From positions 744,001-808,000 of the forward strand of contig OW818685.1 in the NCBI GenBank assembly GCA_942493245.1: DNA of 64,000 nt. The letters are read 5' to 3'. Position numbers and translations under genes: made by a program. Below are positions 25,161 to 33,460 of this stretch, piece by piece. The stretch's first letter is position 1; each line of letters opens with the position of its first letter. The stretch comes from DAOPYU01 sp942493245 (GTDB lineage Bacteria; Sumerlaeota; Sumerlaeia; UBA8349). The notes beneath the pieces were generated by a model, which was not told where the DNA came from, did no database searches, and was given only the letters and a program-made list of their open reading frames with translations.

Positions 25161-25958
25161 ATGCGGCGCTGGTCTTTTAGCATTCTTGCTCTTTCAATTT
25201 CTTTTCTGCTGCTTTTCGGCTGCCGAAGCATGCAAAAAAAGCGTGTCCCAAATGAAATCATCACCAATTGCATTGGTATGCAGTTCAAACTTATTCCTGC
25301 CGGGTCGTTTATGATGGGATCGCCCGAGAGCGAAAAAGATCGGGGGTACGATGAAAGCCCCCGTCACAAAGTGACACTGACCAAGCCCTTCTATTTGGGC
25401 ATCTGTGAAGTTACCCGAGGACAATATGGGAGAATGATGGGACCGGGCGGGGACGGCTGGGGAGCGAGACTGCCGGCCGTAGATGTAAGGTGGGAGGATG
25501 CACAGGATTTTTGCCGGTATCTCTCAAAACTCCAGAAAAATATGACGTTTCGACTTCCAACCGAAGCGGAGTGGGAGTATGCCTGCCGAGCAGGAACGAA
25601 AACGGCGTATTACTGGGGGAACGCATTTGACGAACAATATGCCTGGGGGGAAGAGAATAGCAGGGGGAGGATACGGGAGGTTGGTACTCGTTTACCAAAC
25701 GCATGGGGTTTGTACGACATGAGTGGTAACGCTTGGGAGTGGTGTGAAGATTGTGAGGCCGCTTATCCAAGTGGCAGACAAGTTGATCCGGTGTGCGAAT
25801 CGCCGAATATAACCAGAGTGATTCGTGGTGGTAGTTGGCGCAGTCGGTACAATGAACCACAGAGCTGCAGATCTGCGAATCGATCCGATGAAAGGCCCCG
25901 TGCCTTGGATAACAATATCGGTTTCCGTGTCGTTGCCGTGCCGGTGGCGGGACAATGA
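25161..25958 (+). CDS. Lipoprotein with formylglycine-generating-enzyme (SUMF1) fold, probably non-catalytic
   Basis: 265 residues. Arg-rich start, hydrophobic run and lipobox LLLFGC mark a lipoprotein. The FGE-sulfatase fold follows: GMQFKLIPAGSFMMGSPE, ESPRHKVTLTKPFYLG, EVTRGQYGRMM, FRLPTEAEWEYACRAG, GLYDMSGNAWEWCED, IRGGSW and NNIGFRVV. The copper-binding cysteine pair that makes FGE catalytic would sit near the C-terminus; here the terminal motif is GFRVV, without the second cysteine, so a binding or scaffold role is more likely than sulfatase activation. Several upstream ATGs are in frame (25116-25131); 25161 is chosen because AGAAGG precedes it by 6 bases and it gives a standard lipoprotein signal. 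GC is lower than its neighbours. Confidence 0.8.
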   Translation: MRRWSFSILALSISFLLLFGCRSMQKKRVPNEIITNCIGMQFKLIPAGSFMMGSPESEKDRGYDESPRHKVTLTKPFYLGICEVTRGQYGRMMGPGGDGWGARLPAVDVRWEDAQDFCRYLSKLQKNMTFRLPTEAEWEYACRAGTKTAYYWGNAFDEQYAWGEENSRGRIREVGTRLPNAWGLYDMSGNAWEWCEDCEAAYPSGRQVDPVCESPNITRVIRGGSWRSRYNEPQSCRSANRSDERPRALDNNIGFRVVAVPVAGQ

Positions 25959-26134
25959 AGGGGAATTTGGGGTTTGCATGGCGAAAAAGTGGAACTACAG
26001 GGTACAGATGGGTTGGATGAGAGAAGGACGAGTTATACCCCGCAATCCCCCGGACGAAATCGTTTGACGTTTGTTGTTCGGCGCGATAGGATGTTTTCCC
26101 CAGCGGTGAAAGAGCCGCTTGTGGGTGTAGCGGA

Positions 26135-26261
26135 GCCGCTCGATGGCTCCTTCCGGAGCCCGCGCAACGGGCGTCTCCGAATCGGGTCAGGGCCGAAAGG
26201 CAGCAGCCATAAGGAGATCCGTTCGGGTGCGTTGGTGCGCCGGGAGGAGCCATCGAGCGGC
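26135..26261 (+). ncRNA. ffs: Signal recognition particle RNA (4.5S/ffs-type)
   Basis: The conserved SRP domain-IV core GGTCAGGGCCGAAAGGCAGC-AGCC (from 26185) has the Ffh-binding asymmetric and symmetric loops capped by a GAAA tetraloop. A 16-bp closing stem, GCCGCTCGATGGCTCC (26135-26150) with GGAGCCATCGAGCGGC (26246-26261), defines the ends, giving about 127 nt. TTTGTTT follows as a terminator tract. The intermediate helix pairs GGAGCCCGCGCAACGGGCG-like and TCCGTTCGGGTGCG regions only loosely, so exact ends are uncertain. It belongs with Ffh in targeting membrane proteins. Between it and guaB3 (26262-26512) I see no gene. Confidence 0.88.
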
Positions 26262-26512
26262 TTTGTTTATTGTCGGGAGGCGTTCGAGTTGGGCGGTCGG
26301 GAGCGGCGGGTTTTTCCCCGGGCGCCTGCGCGTTTTCTCCGGAGTGCGGTTTTTGCTCAGATTTTTTCGGGCACCAAAATCGAAGGTTGACAAGTGGTGC
26401 AGGATGCGATTAAGTAAGCCATTGCCGGAGTCATCGGGGATGCTTCGGTTTCGCCGAAAGATGCTGATGTTTTTTATAACGCAAGTAAAATCAAGAGGAG
26501 AGGTATAAAATC

Positions 26513-27676
26513 ATGGGCGAATGGATTGGGCGGGGCCGCAAGGCTCGCAGGTCGTACGGGTTCGACGAAATCGCGCTGGTACCGGGTTGCGTGACCATCA
26601 ATCCCGACGAGGTGGACACTTCCTGGCGTATCGGCGACATGACGATCCCGATTCCGATCATTGCGGCTGCGATGGATGGCGTGGTGGACACGAAGTTTGC
26701 CGTTGCGATGAGCAAGTTGGGCGGCGTGGCCATGCTCAACCTCGAAGGCGTGCAGACGCGCTACGAGGATCCCTCCGAGGTGCTGGCGGAAGTGGCGGCT
26801 GCCACTCCGGAAAAAGCGACCGAATTGCTCCAGAAGTTGTACCTGCCTCCGATCAAGGAAGAATTGATCTCGAGGCGCGTCGAGGAAATCAAGGCGGGTG
26901 GGGGCACGGCGCTGGTGTCGGCCATTCCGCAACGCGCCGAGCGTTTTGGCGCCATCGCCCAGGAAGCCGGCTGCGACATCTTCTGTGTGCAGTCCACGGT
27001 GACGACGGTGCGCCACATTTCGAGCGCCTATAAGATGCTCAATTTCTTCGAGTTCCGCAAACAAATGCGCATTCCGCTGATGGTGGGCAACAGCGTGACC
27101 CAGGAAGTCAACCTCGAGTTGATGGAGACGGGGATTGACGCCCTGCTCATCGGCGTCGGGCCAGGCGCCGCCTGTACCTCGCGTGGCGTGCTGGGGGTCG
27201 GCGTGCCGCAGGTGACGGCGACGGTGGACGCGGCGTGGGCGCGTGACAAGTATTTGAAGGCCAGCGGCCGCTACGTGTCCGTCATCACGGACGGAGGCAT
27301 GTCGGCCGGTGGGGATATCTGCAAGGCGTTCGCGTGCGGCGCCGACGCGGTGATGGTCGGGTCGGCCTTCGCCCGCGCCAAGGAAGCGCCCGGGGGTGGG
27401 TACCACTGGGGCATGGCGACTCCACACCAGAACCTGCCGCGTGGCACGCGGGTTCGCGTGGGCGTGACCGGGACGCTCGAGGAGATTCTGGTGGGTCCGG
27501 CGCACATGGACGACGGGTCGCAGAACCTGCACGGCGCGCTGAAGACCTGCATGGGCTACATGGGCGCGAGCACCATTCGCGACTTCCAGGAGTGCGAGAT
27601 CGTGATCGCCCCGGCGATCAAGACCGAAGGAAAAATCTTTCAGAAGGCGCAGAACATCGGCATGGCCAAGAACTGA
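26513..27676 (+). CDS. GuaB3-family IMP dehydrogenase-related protein
   Basis: 387 residues. IMP dehydrogenase makes XMP from IMP with NAD+. The barrel motifs are present: AAAMDGVVD, the catalytic-loop GVGPGAACTSRGVLGVGVP with its active cysteine, DGGMSAGGDICKAFACGADAVMVG, and the flap region. No CBS pair interrupts the barrel, which separates GuaB3 from standard GuaB (about 490 residues). Strong GAGGAGAGG upstream. It heads a same-strand purine set with guaA (117 bases later) and purC. Context (next to GMP synthetase) supports an IMPDH role, but some GuaB3 proteins are unproven or act as GMP reductase-like enzymes. Confidence 0.85.
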   Translation: MGEWIGRGRKARRSYGFDEIALVPGCVTINPDEVDTSWRIGDMTIPIPIIAAAMDGVVDTKFAVAMSKLGGVAMLNLEGVQTRYEDPSEVLAEVAAATPEKATELLQKLYLPPIKEELISRRVEEIKAGGGTALVSAIPQRAERFGAIAQEAGCDIFCVQSTVTTVRHISSAYKMLNFFEFRKQMRIPLMVGNSVTQEVNLELMETGIDALLIGVGPGAACTSRGVLGVGVPQVTATVDAAWARDKYLKASGRYVSVITDGGMSAGGDICKAFACGADAVMVGSAFARAKEAPGGGYHWGMATPHQNLPRGTRVRVGVTGTLEEILVGPAHMDDGSQNLHGALKTCMGYMGASTIRDFQECEIVIAPAIKTEGKIFQKAQNIGMAKN

Positions 27677-27712
27677 GCCGCCTGCGCGATTACATCTGTT
27701 GGTTCAAACGAA

Positions 27713-27753
27713 GGTGCGATTGGCGGGGGCCTCTTCCCCAATCGCGCCTCGTT
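27713..27753 (+). terminator. Hairpin between guaB3 and guaA (terminator or attenuator)
   Basis: GGTGCGATTGG (27713-27723) pairs with CCAATCGCGCC (27738-27748), one G-T pair, followed by TCGTTCTAT. The weak U-tract suggests partial termination. Confidence 0.5.
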
Positions 27754-27793
27754 CTATAAAGACGCCAGACCGCGATGAGGAGACTATAGACCG

Positions 27794-29317
27794 ATGATTG
27801 TTGTCCTGGATTTCGGCTCGCAGTACAGCCAGTTGATCGCCCGCAAGATTCGCCAGTTGAATGTTTATACGGAGATTGTGCCGTACAACATCAGCCTGAG
27901 CGAACTGCGCGCGCGCAAACCCGAGGGGATTGTGCTGTCCGGCGGGCCGGCCAACATCTACGCGCCCGGCGCGCCGCGCCTCAACAAGAAGATTCTTGAA
28001 CTGGGCGTCCCCGTTCTGGGGATCTGTTACGGCATGCAGGCCATCACGGTGGCGACGGGCGGCAAGGTGGACCACTCGGAGAAGCGCGAGTTCGGCCACG
28101 CGGTCGTGCGCTGCGCCGGCGGGGCCAAAGAGCCGTTCTGGCAGGGGCTGGAAGCCGAGCAGAAGGTCTGGATGAGCCACCAGGACCGGGTCGCCAAACT
28201 GCCGGAGGATTACAAGATCATCGGCGAAACGCCGACATGCCCGGCGGCCATGCGCCACAGCAAACTGCCCATCTACGGTGTGCAGTTTCACCCGGAAGTC
28301 CACCACACCAAGCACGGCAACCAGATTTTGAAGAATTTCGTCCTGGGCATCTGCGGGTGCAAGGCCGACTGGCGGATGCGCGATTTCGTGGACCGCACGA
28401 TCGAGGAGATCCGCGAGTACGTGGGGGATCGCCGGGTCGTGTGCGCCGTCAGCGGCGGTGTGGACTCGACCGTGCTGGCCGTGTTGCTCCACCGGGCGCT
28501 GGGCAAGAAACTCATCCCGGTCTTTGTGGACAACGGCGTGCTGCGCCTCAACGAAGTCGAGGTGGTCAAGCAGCGTTTCTCCGAGGTGGGGATTGACATC
28601 AAGGTGGCGCGCTGCGCGTCGAAGTTTCTCAAGGCGCTCAAGGGCGTCAGCGATCCCGAGAAGAAACGCAAGATCATCGGGCGGACCTTTATCGAGGTGT
28701 TCTTCCAGTACCTCAAGCCCACGGATCTGCTCGCGCAGGGGACGCTTTACCCGGACGTGATCGAGAGCGTTTCGACCAAGGGGCCGTCGGCCACGATCAA
28801 AACGCACCACAACCGCGTGAAGGAAGTGCTGGATCTCATTCAGGAAGGCCGCGTGGTCGAGCCGCTCAAGGAATTGTTCAAGGACGAAGTGCGCGAGGTG
28901 GGCAAGGCGCTCGGCCTGAGCAAGGAACTCCTTTGGCGCCACCCCTTCCCCGGCCCCGGTCTGGCGATCCGCATTCTGGGCGAAGTGACGCCCAAACGGC
29001 TCGAAATCCTTCGTCAGGCCGACGCCATCTATATTGACGAACTCAAGAAATCGGGTGAGTACTACAACGTCTGGCAGGGGTTCAGCGTCCTGCTGCCGGT
29101 CAAGGCGGTGGGGGTCATGGGCGACGAGCGGACCTACGAGCACGTGCTGGCCCTGCGCGCGGTCGAGAGTGTGGACGGCATGACGGCGGACTGGTGCAAA
29201 CTGCCCTACGACGTGCTGGGCCGAGCCTCGAACCGCATCATCAACGAAATCCGCGGCGTCAACCGCGTTGTGTACGACATATCGAGCAAACCGCCGAGCA
29301 CGATCGAGTGGGAGTGA
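27794..29317 (+). CDS. guaA: GMP synthase (glutamine-hydrolysing)
   Basis: 507 residues, full length. Converts XMP, ATP and glutamine to GMP. The N-terminal class I amidotransferase has ILDFGSQYSQLI-type start (VVLDFGSQYSQ), nucleophile GICYGMQ and catalytic GVQFHPEV. The ATP-pyrophosphatase has the P-loop VCAVSGGVDSTVLAVLL, and the C-terminal dimerisation domain ends in the canonical KPPSTIEWE. GAGGAG precedes the ATG. It lies between guaB3 and purC on one strand, which places the IMP-to-GMP branch in a single locus. An identical role is certain from motifs. Confidence 0.97.
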   Translation: MIVVLDFGSQYSQLIARKIRQLNVYTEIVPYNISLSELRARKPEGIVLSGGPANIYAPGAPRLNKKILELGVPVLGICYGMQAITVATGGKVDHSEKREFGHAVVRCAGGAKEPFWQGLEAEQKVWMSHQDRVAKLPEDYKIIGETPTCPAAMRHSKLPIYGVQFHPEVHHTKHGNQILKNFVLGICGCKADWRMRDFVDRTIEEIREYVGDRRVVCAVSGGVDSTVLAVLLHRALGKKLIPVFVDNGVLRLNEVEVVKQRFSEVGIDIKVARCASKFLKALKGVSDPEKKRKIIGRTFIEVFFQYLKPTDLLAQGTLYPDVIESVSTKGPSATIKTHHNRVKEVLDLIQEGRVVEPLKELFKDEVREVGKALGLSKELLWRHPFPGPGLAIRILGEVTPKRLEILRQADAIYIDELKKSGEYYNVWQGFSVLLPVKAVGVMGDERTYEHVLALRAVESVDGMTADWCKLPYDVLGRASNRIINEIRGVNRVVYDISSKPPSTIEWE

Positions 29318-29361
29318 AAATAGAGAACGGCCACCCGAATAGTTAAGGAGACTGTAAACTG

Positions 29362-30264
29362 ATGAAACCCGCTCTACTGCAAACCGATTGTCCGAAACTG
29401 AACCTCAAGGCGCGCGGCAAGGTGCGCGACATTTATGACCTGGGCGAGTACCTGCTCCTCGTCGCGTCGGACCGCATCTCGACGTTCGACGTGGTCTTCC
29501 CCAACGGCGTGCCGGACAAGGGGCGCGTCCTGACGCAGATCTCGCGTTTCTGGTTCGAGCAGGCGAAGGACGTTACGGCCAACCATGTCGTGAGTTTCGA
29601 CGTGGCCGATTTCCCGGCGGCGGCGCAGGAATACGCCGACCAACTCGCGGGGCGTTCACTCCTGTGCAAAAAAGCCACGCCGCTCACCATCGAGTGTGTC
29701 GTGCGCGGTTACCTGGACGGCTCCGCCTGGGCCGAGTACCAGAAGAACGACGGACGGGTGGCCTCGGGCCACAACCTGCCCTCGGGGCTGAAACAGCGCA
29801 GCCGCCTGCCCGAGCCGATTTTCACCCCGGCCACCAAGGAATCTGAAGGCCACGACATCAACATTACCGAGGCGGCGGCGGCCGACCTGGTCGGTCACGA
29901 CGTGTTCGAGATCGCCCGCTCGCGCAGCATCGCGCTCTACAAGTTCGCCCACGAATTGCTCCAGACCAAGGGAATCACACTGTGCGACACGAAGTTCGAG
30001 TTCGGCGTCGAGCCGGACGGGAACGTCATCCTGATTGACGAGGTGTTGACGCCCGACTCGTCGCGGTTCATGGTGGCCGATTCGTACCGGCCCGATTCGC
30101 CCCCGATCAGCTACGACAAGCAATTCGTGCGCGACTGGGTGGTGGGGACCGGGTGGAACAAGACCCCTCCGGCGCCGGTCATCCCCGAGGACATCATCGA
30201 ACAGACCCGCCAGCGCTACCTGGAAGTGTATAAACTGATCACGGGGAGCGAGTTGGAGGTCTGA
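29362..30264 (+). CDS. purC: Phosphoribosylaminoimidazole-succinocarboxamide synthase (SAICAR synthetase)
   Basis: 300 residues, the long PurC form of bacteria and yeast. Joins CAIR and aspartate with ATP in de novo purine synthesis. Visible signatures are ARGKVRDIYDLG, VASDRISTFDVV, LTIECVVRGYLDGSAW, EPIFTPATKESEGHD and ILIDEVLTPDSSRF. AAGGAG lies 9 bases before the ATG, 44 bases after guaA, so the two are probably co-transcribed. A terminator follows at 30309-30355. Confidence 0.97.
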   Translation: MKPALLQTDCPKLNLKARGKVRDIYDLGEYLLLVASDRISTFDVVFPNGVPDKGRVLTQISRFWFEQAKDVTANHVVSFDVADFPAAAQEYADQLAGRSLLCKKATPLTIECVVRGYLDGSAWAEYQKNDGRVASGHNLPSGLKQRSRLPEPIFTPATKESEGHDINITEAAAADLVGHDVFEIARSRSIALYKFAHELLQTKGITLCDTKFEFGVEPDGNVILIDEVLTPDSSRFMVADSYRPDSPPISYDKQFVRDWVVGTGWNKTPPAPVIPEDIIEQTRQRYLEVYKLITGSELEV

Positions 30265-30308
30265 TCGCCCGCGCGTTCGGGTGCGTGACAGGGGATTGAG
30301 GAACATTC

Positions 30309-30355
30309 GACCGGGGCGGGTGTCTGAAAAACGACGCCAGCCCCGGTCCGGTTTT
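30309..30355 (+). terminator. Terminator after purC
   Basis: GACCGGGGC (30309-30317) pairs with GCCCCGGTC (30340-30348), followed by CGGTTTTGG and later T-rich sequence. The remaining interval to 30569 holds no gene; AAGGAG near 30554 serves the next ORF. Confidence 0.6.
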
Positions 30356-30569
30356 GGATTGTCTTTATTTTTCTCCGGGGAAAAAACAGGAAGACCGCTA
30401 AATCCTGTGTGTCGAATAAGGAAGGGCTGAAAACAGGCAGGAGGGACCCTTTCCCTGGCTGGCGCGCAGGTGAAAAGGACTTGCACTTTTTGTCGTTTTG
30501 GGACTATCTATCCACAGACATATTCGCAGACGCAGGATTTGACGTCCAGGTGGAAGGAGAAAAACAGGC

Positions 30570-31880
30570 ATGAAAACCAGTGGAAAAACCTCGGGAGTGA
30601 CACGCAGAGGGTTCATCAAGACGGCTGCGGCGGTTTCGGCGGCCCTGGCGGCCTCCGGCTGGGTCGGGCGCGCGTCCGCTGCCGGTTCCGATACGATTCG
30701 AGTGGGTCTGGTCGGGTGTGGGGGAAGGGGGCTTCACGACACCACCATGTGTTTGAATTCGACTCCCGGTGTCGAACTAGTGGCGATGGGCGATGTGTTC
30801 AAGGACCGGCTCGATTCCTGTCTGGACGAGCTGCGCAAGGCGTTCGGACCGGAAGCCGCGAACCGCATCAAGGTCACTCCCGAGACGAGTTTCGTCGGGT
30901 TCGATGCGATCCAGAAGATTGTACAACTCCCGAATGTGGACTTGGTGATCCTGACCACCCCGCCTCATTTCCGTCCGCAGCATCTGCGCGCGGCCGTCAC
31001 GGCGGGCAAGCACGCCTTCATCGAAAAACCGGTGGCCGTGGACCCGGTCGGTGTGCGCTCGGTCATCGAGTCGGCGGATCTGGCCGATCAGAAAAATTTG
31101 ACCATCGTCGCCGGTACCCAGGCCCGACGCATGGTCCATCGCGTCGAACTGATGAAACGTCTGCGCGACGGAGCGCTGGGCGACATCACCGGCGGCGTGT
31201 GTATCCGCATGGGGGACGCCATGCGCGGTTGGGGTCCGGCGGAGCGCCAGCCCCAGTGGAGCGACATGGAATGGCAGATCCGCAACTGGCTCTTCCACAC
31301 CTGGCTCTCGGGCGACTTTGTGGACGAAATGCACGTCCACGAACTGGACGTCATGAACTGGATGGTGGGGGCGACGCCGGAAGTGGTGACCGCGCTCGGC
31401 GGACGTCAGGCGCGCACTGGCGACAAGTTCGGCGATGTGTACGACCATTTCTCCGCCGAACTGCTCTACCCCAACGACGTGCGGGTCACCTACCTGGGCG
31501 CGCAGATTGACGGGACGGACCGCTCCGGCAACGAGCGCCTGACCGGCACAAAAGGCTCCGCCTACTCGGGCTGGGACACCAGCTGGATCAAGGGCGCCAG
31601 CCCCTACCAGTGGGAAGGGCAGTTGCCCGAGCCATGCCTGATCCAGCACGCAGACCAGATCGCGGCCATCCGCGAGGGTAAGAAACTCAACGAGGGGCGA
31701 CGCATCGCCGAGAGCACCCTGACGGCCCTCATGGTTCGCATGAGCGCCTACACGGGCCGCAGCATCCAGTGGAAATGGGCGCTCAATTCCTCGAAACTCG
31801 ATCTCTCGCCCCAGAAGTACGAACTGGGCGCCCTGCCCAAGCCCGAAGTGGCCATTCCGGGTTTGACGCAACTGATCTGA
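30570..31880 (+). CDS. Tat-exported Gfo/Idh/MocA-family oxidoreductase
   Basis: 436 residues. The N-terminus carries a twin-arginine signal, TRRGFIKTAAAVSAALAASG with cleavage after ASA near residue 38, so the folded, cofactor-loaded enzyme should be exported. A Rossmann domain follows (VGLVGCGGRGLHD). EKPVAVDPVG carries the conserved catalytic lysine, and the C-terminal beta-sheet domain is full length. Such proteins oxidise or epimerise sugars and cyclitols with tightly bound NAD(P); the substrate is not predictable here. It is a single-gene unit with a good AAGGAG ribosome site. Secreted members are numerous in Planctomycetes and Lentisphaerae. Confidence 0.85.
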   Translation: MKTSGKTSGVTRRGFIKTAAAVSAALAASGWVGRASAAGSDTIRVGLVGCGGRGLHDTTMCLNSTPGVELVAMGDVFKDRLDSCLDELRKAFGPEAANRIKVTPETSFVGFDAIQKIVQLPNVDLVILTTPPHFRPQHLRAAVTAGKHAFIEKPVAVDPVGVRSVIESADLADQKNLTIVAGTQARRMVHRVELMKRLRDGALGDITGGVCIRMGDAMRGWGPAERQPQWSDMEWQIRNWLFHTWLSGDFVDEMHVHELDVMNWMVGATPEVVTALGGRQARTGDKFGDVYDHFSAELLYPNDVRVTYLGAQIDGTDRSGNERLTGTKGSAYSGWDTSWIKGASPYQWEGQLPEPCLIQHADQIAAIREGKKLNEGRRIAESTLTALMVRMSAYTGRSIQWKWALNSSKLDLSPQKYELGALPKPEVAIPGLTQLI

Positions 31881-32260
31881 CCGGTGTCCAACCGGCGCGC
31901 CGGGAGAGAAGCCTGGAGCGGCTCACCCGTGAAGAGGGATTGCCGCTTGCAAGAAACGGGTTTTCTAACCACAGATGCACACGGATGGACTTGGCGCAGC
32001 GAAGCCGCAACCGAATTAAACCGCGAAGATTTCAATCTTCGCGGTTTGTGAAGAAAGCGCCCTCCTGGGATCGCCAATCTCCTGATTGGCGCGGTTGTGG
32101 TTTCGGGCGTCCTGGCTGCTGTGCGAGATTCGGGGGATTGCGTGATTCCGCCCGTTGGGTTCCGCTTCCCCTTCAAGGGCTGGAACCGAATCGGGATTGC
32201 GGTCCGTATTGCATACTCTCTCTCAAAATCTACGCAAGCGACAGCGATATTGCACTGCTA
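31881..32260. other. Gene-free stretch between the oxidoreductase and the IS630 element
   Basis: Holds a perfect 13-bp hairpin AAACCGCGAAGAT-TTCA-ATCTTCGCGGTTT (32018-32047), a smaller one CGCCAATC-TCCT-GATTGGCG near 32070, the repeated word GGCGCAGCGAAGCCGCAA (31993-32010), and ACCACAGATGCACACGGATG (31970), which looks like another dispersed intergenic repeat word. No ORF. Confidence 0.55.
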
Positions 32261-32307
32261 TAGAATTTTAATGTTGAAATGACGTACGCAATGATCCATA
32301 CTTGGAC

Positions 32308-32673
32308 ATGACTATTGCCTCTGGACAAATCCGACAACGCGCCCTTGCGGCCTATGAAGAAGGCCGCGGAACTCAGGCCGAGATCGCTCGGCTCTACGGG
32401 GTGGCTCTTTCCACATTTCAACGCTGGTGGCGTCACTACCGTCAGGACGGCCAGACCGAGCCCAAAGCGCGCGGCCACAATCCGCCCGCCCTTGATGCCG
32501 ACGGAATGACGCAATTGACCCGCTTCGTTGACTCCAGGCCCGATGCCACGTTGAATCAGATGCGCCAGGCACTCGGGAAAGACTGCAGCGTGGTCGCCAT
32601 TCACAATGCCCTCAAGCGTCTGGGCTACCGGTATAAAAAAAACGCTGCGGGCCGAAGAACAAGATCGCGATGA
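32308..32673 (+). CDS. IS630 transposase, frame A (DNA-binding helix-turn-helix part)
   Basis: 121 residues when read to its own stop. Two helix-turn-helix units are visible (GTQAEIARLYGVALSTFQRW and TLNQMRQALGKDCSVVAIHN), which bind the inverted repeats. Frame A is useful up to LGYRYKK (codons to 32640) and then runs out of frame. An A8 run at 32635-32642 marks the shift point. A TTG at 32302 could be an alternative start; no strong ribosome site is visible. Confidence 0.8.
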   Translation: MTIASGQIRQRALAAYEEGRGTQAEIARLYGVALSTFQRWWRHYRQDGQTEPKARGHNPPALDADGMTQLTRFVDSRPDATLNQMRQALGKDCSVVAIHNALKRLGYRYKKNAAGRRTRSR

Positions 32674-33247
32674 CGTGAAACGGCGGCGCAGCGAATGGCT
32701 CACGGAGCCGCCGCAACTGGACCCGCAACGGCTCGTGTTTATCGATGAATCCGGGGCCAAAACCAATATGACGCGCTTGTATGGGCGCATTCGGGGAGGC
32801 AGCCGCCTGCACGATTGCACCCCTCATGGGCACTGGTGTACCACCACCGTGATTGGCGCCCTGCGCTACGATGGAAGCGTCTGTTGCATGTCGGTCCCGG
32901 GCGCCACCGATCGCGAGGTCTTTCGCGCTTACGTGCGCCATGTCCTGGCTCCGACCTTAAATCCCGGCGACATTGTCGTGCTGGACAATCTTGCTGCGCA
33001 TGGCGATGCCGAAGCGTTGCGATTGATTGAGGATTCTCTGGCAGAGCTCCGGTTTCTTCCCCCCTACAGTCCCGATCTCAATCCGATCGAAAAAATGTGG
33101 AGCAAGGTCAAAACCTTTCTGCGCGGCGCCAAAGCGCGTAGCGAGAATGACTTGCACGGGGCACTCCAGACGGTGTTGGCTTCCGTCACCCGACAGGATG
33201 CTGCAGGCTGGTTTGAGTCATGCGGATATACAGCATCTCAACATTAA
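32642..33247 (+). CDS. IS630 transposase, frame B (DDE catalytic part)
   Basis: About 201 residues after the A8 run, in frame +1 relative to frame A. Joining GYRYKK to TLRAEEQDRDDV restores the usual IS630 sequence. The DDE triad is intact: VFIDESG, VLDNLAAH and NPIEKMWSKVK, with the PPYSPDLNPIE motif. The two parts probably make one protein by ribosomal frameshifting or transcriptional slippage on A8; a fixed one-base indel is the alternative. The catalytic core shows no other damage. Confidence 0.85.
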   Translation, partial: TLRAEEQDRDDVKRRRSEWLTEPPQLDPQRLVFIDESGAKTNMTRLYGRIRGGSRLHDCTPHGHWCTTTVIGALRYDGSVCCMSVPGATDREVFRAYVRHVLAPTLNPGDIVVLDNLAAHGDAEALRLIEDSLAELRFLPPYSPDLNPIEKMWSKVKTFLRGAKARSENDLHGALQTVLASVTRQDAAGWFESCGYTASQH

Positions 33248-33460
33248 AATGCTATAGTATGCGGAGTGTTTGGAAATAAGATGGTTTACGGTACCGCTTT
33301 GAAGGACAAGAGGTATTACCCAACCGTCGAATTGACAAGCAGTACTTTGAGTGAAATCCATCATTTTTATAGCCTTTCATGCTTCTCATATTTCGAGAGC
33401 GCCAAGGTTTCTATGGCGTCCCTCTTTGTTCAATTTCAACCCAAACCTGAAGAACCTCTC

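Larger units (their letters stand above)
32261..33254 (+). mobile_element. IS630-family insertion sequence, apparently complete
   Basis: 994 bp. Terminal inverted repeats are TAGAATTTTAATGTTGAAAT at the left and the complement of TAGCATTTTAATGTTGAGAT at the right, two mismatches. TA dinucleotides flank both ends (32259-32260 and 33255-33256), the TA duplication expected of IS630/Tc1-mariner elements. It contains one transposase split in two frames. It inserted between a Tat oxidoreductase gene and an ABC operon without visibly disrupting a gene. Confidence 0.9.

Noticed and set aside
25161..25958. Catalytic formylglycine-generating enzyme
   Set aside because: The C-terminal GFRVV lacks the active-site cysteine and the protein is a small lipoprotein with no sulfatase gene nearby.
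26400..26512. Purine riboswitch upstream of guaB3
   Set aside because: No conserved purine-aptamer core was found; only a strong ribosome-binding site is visible.
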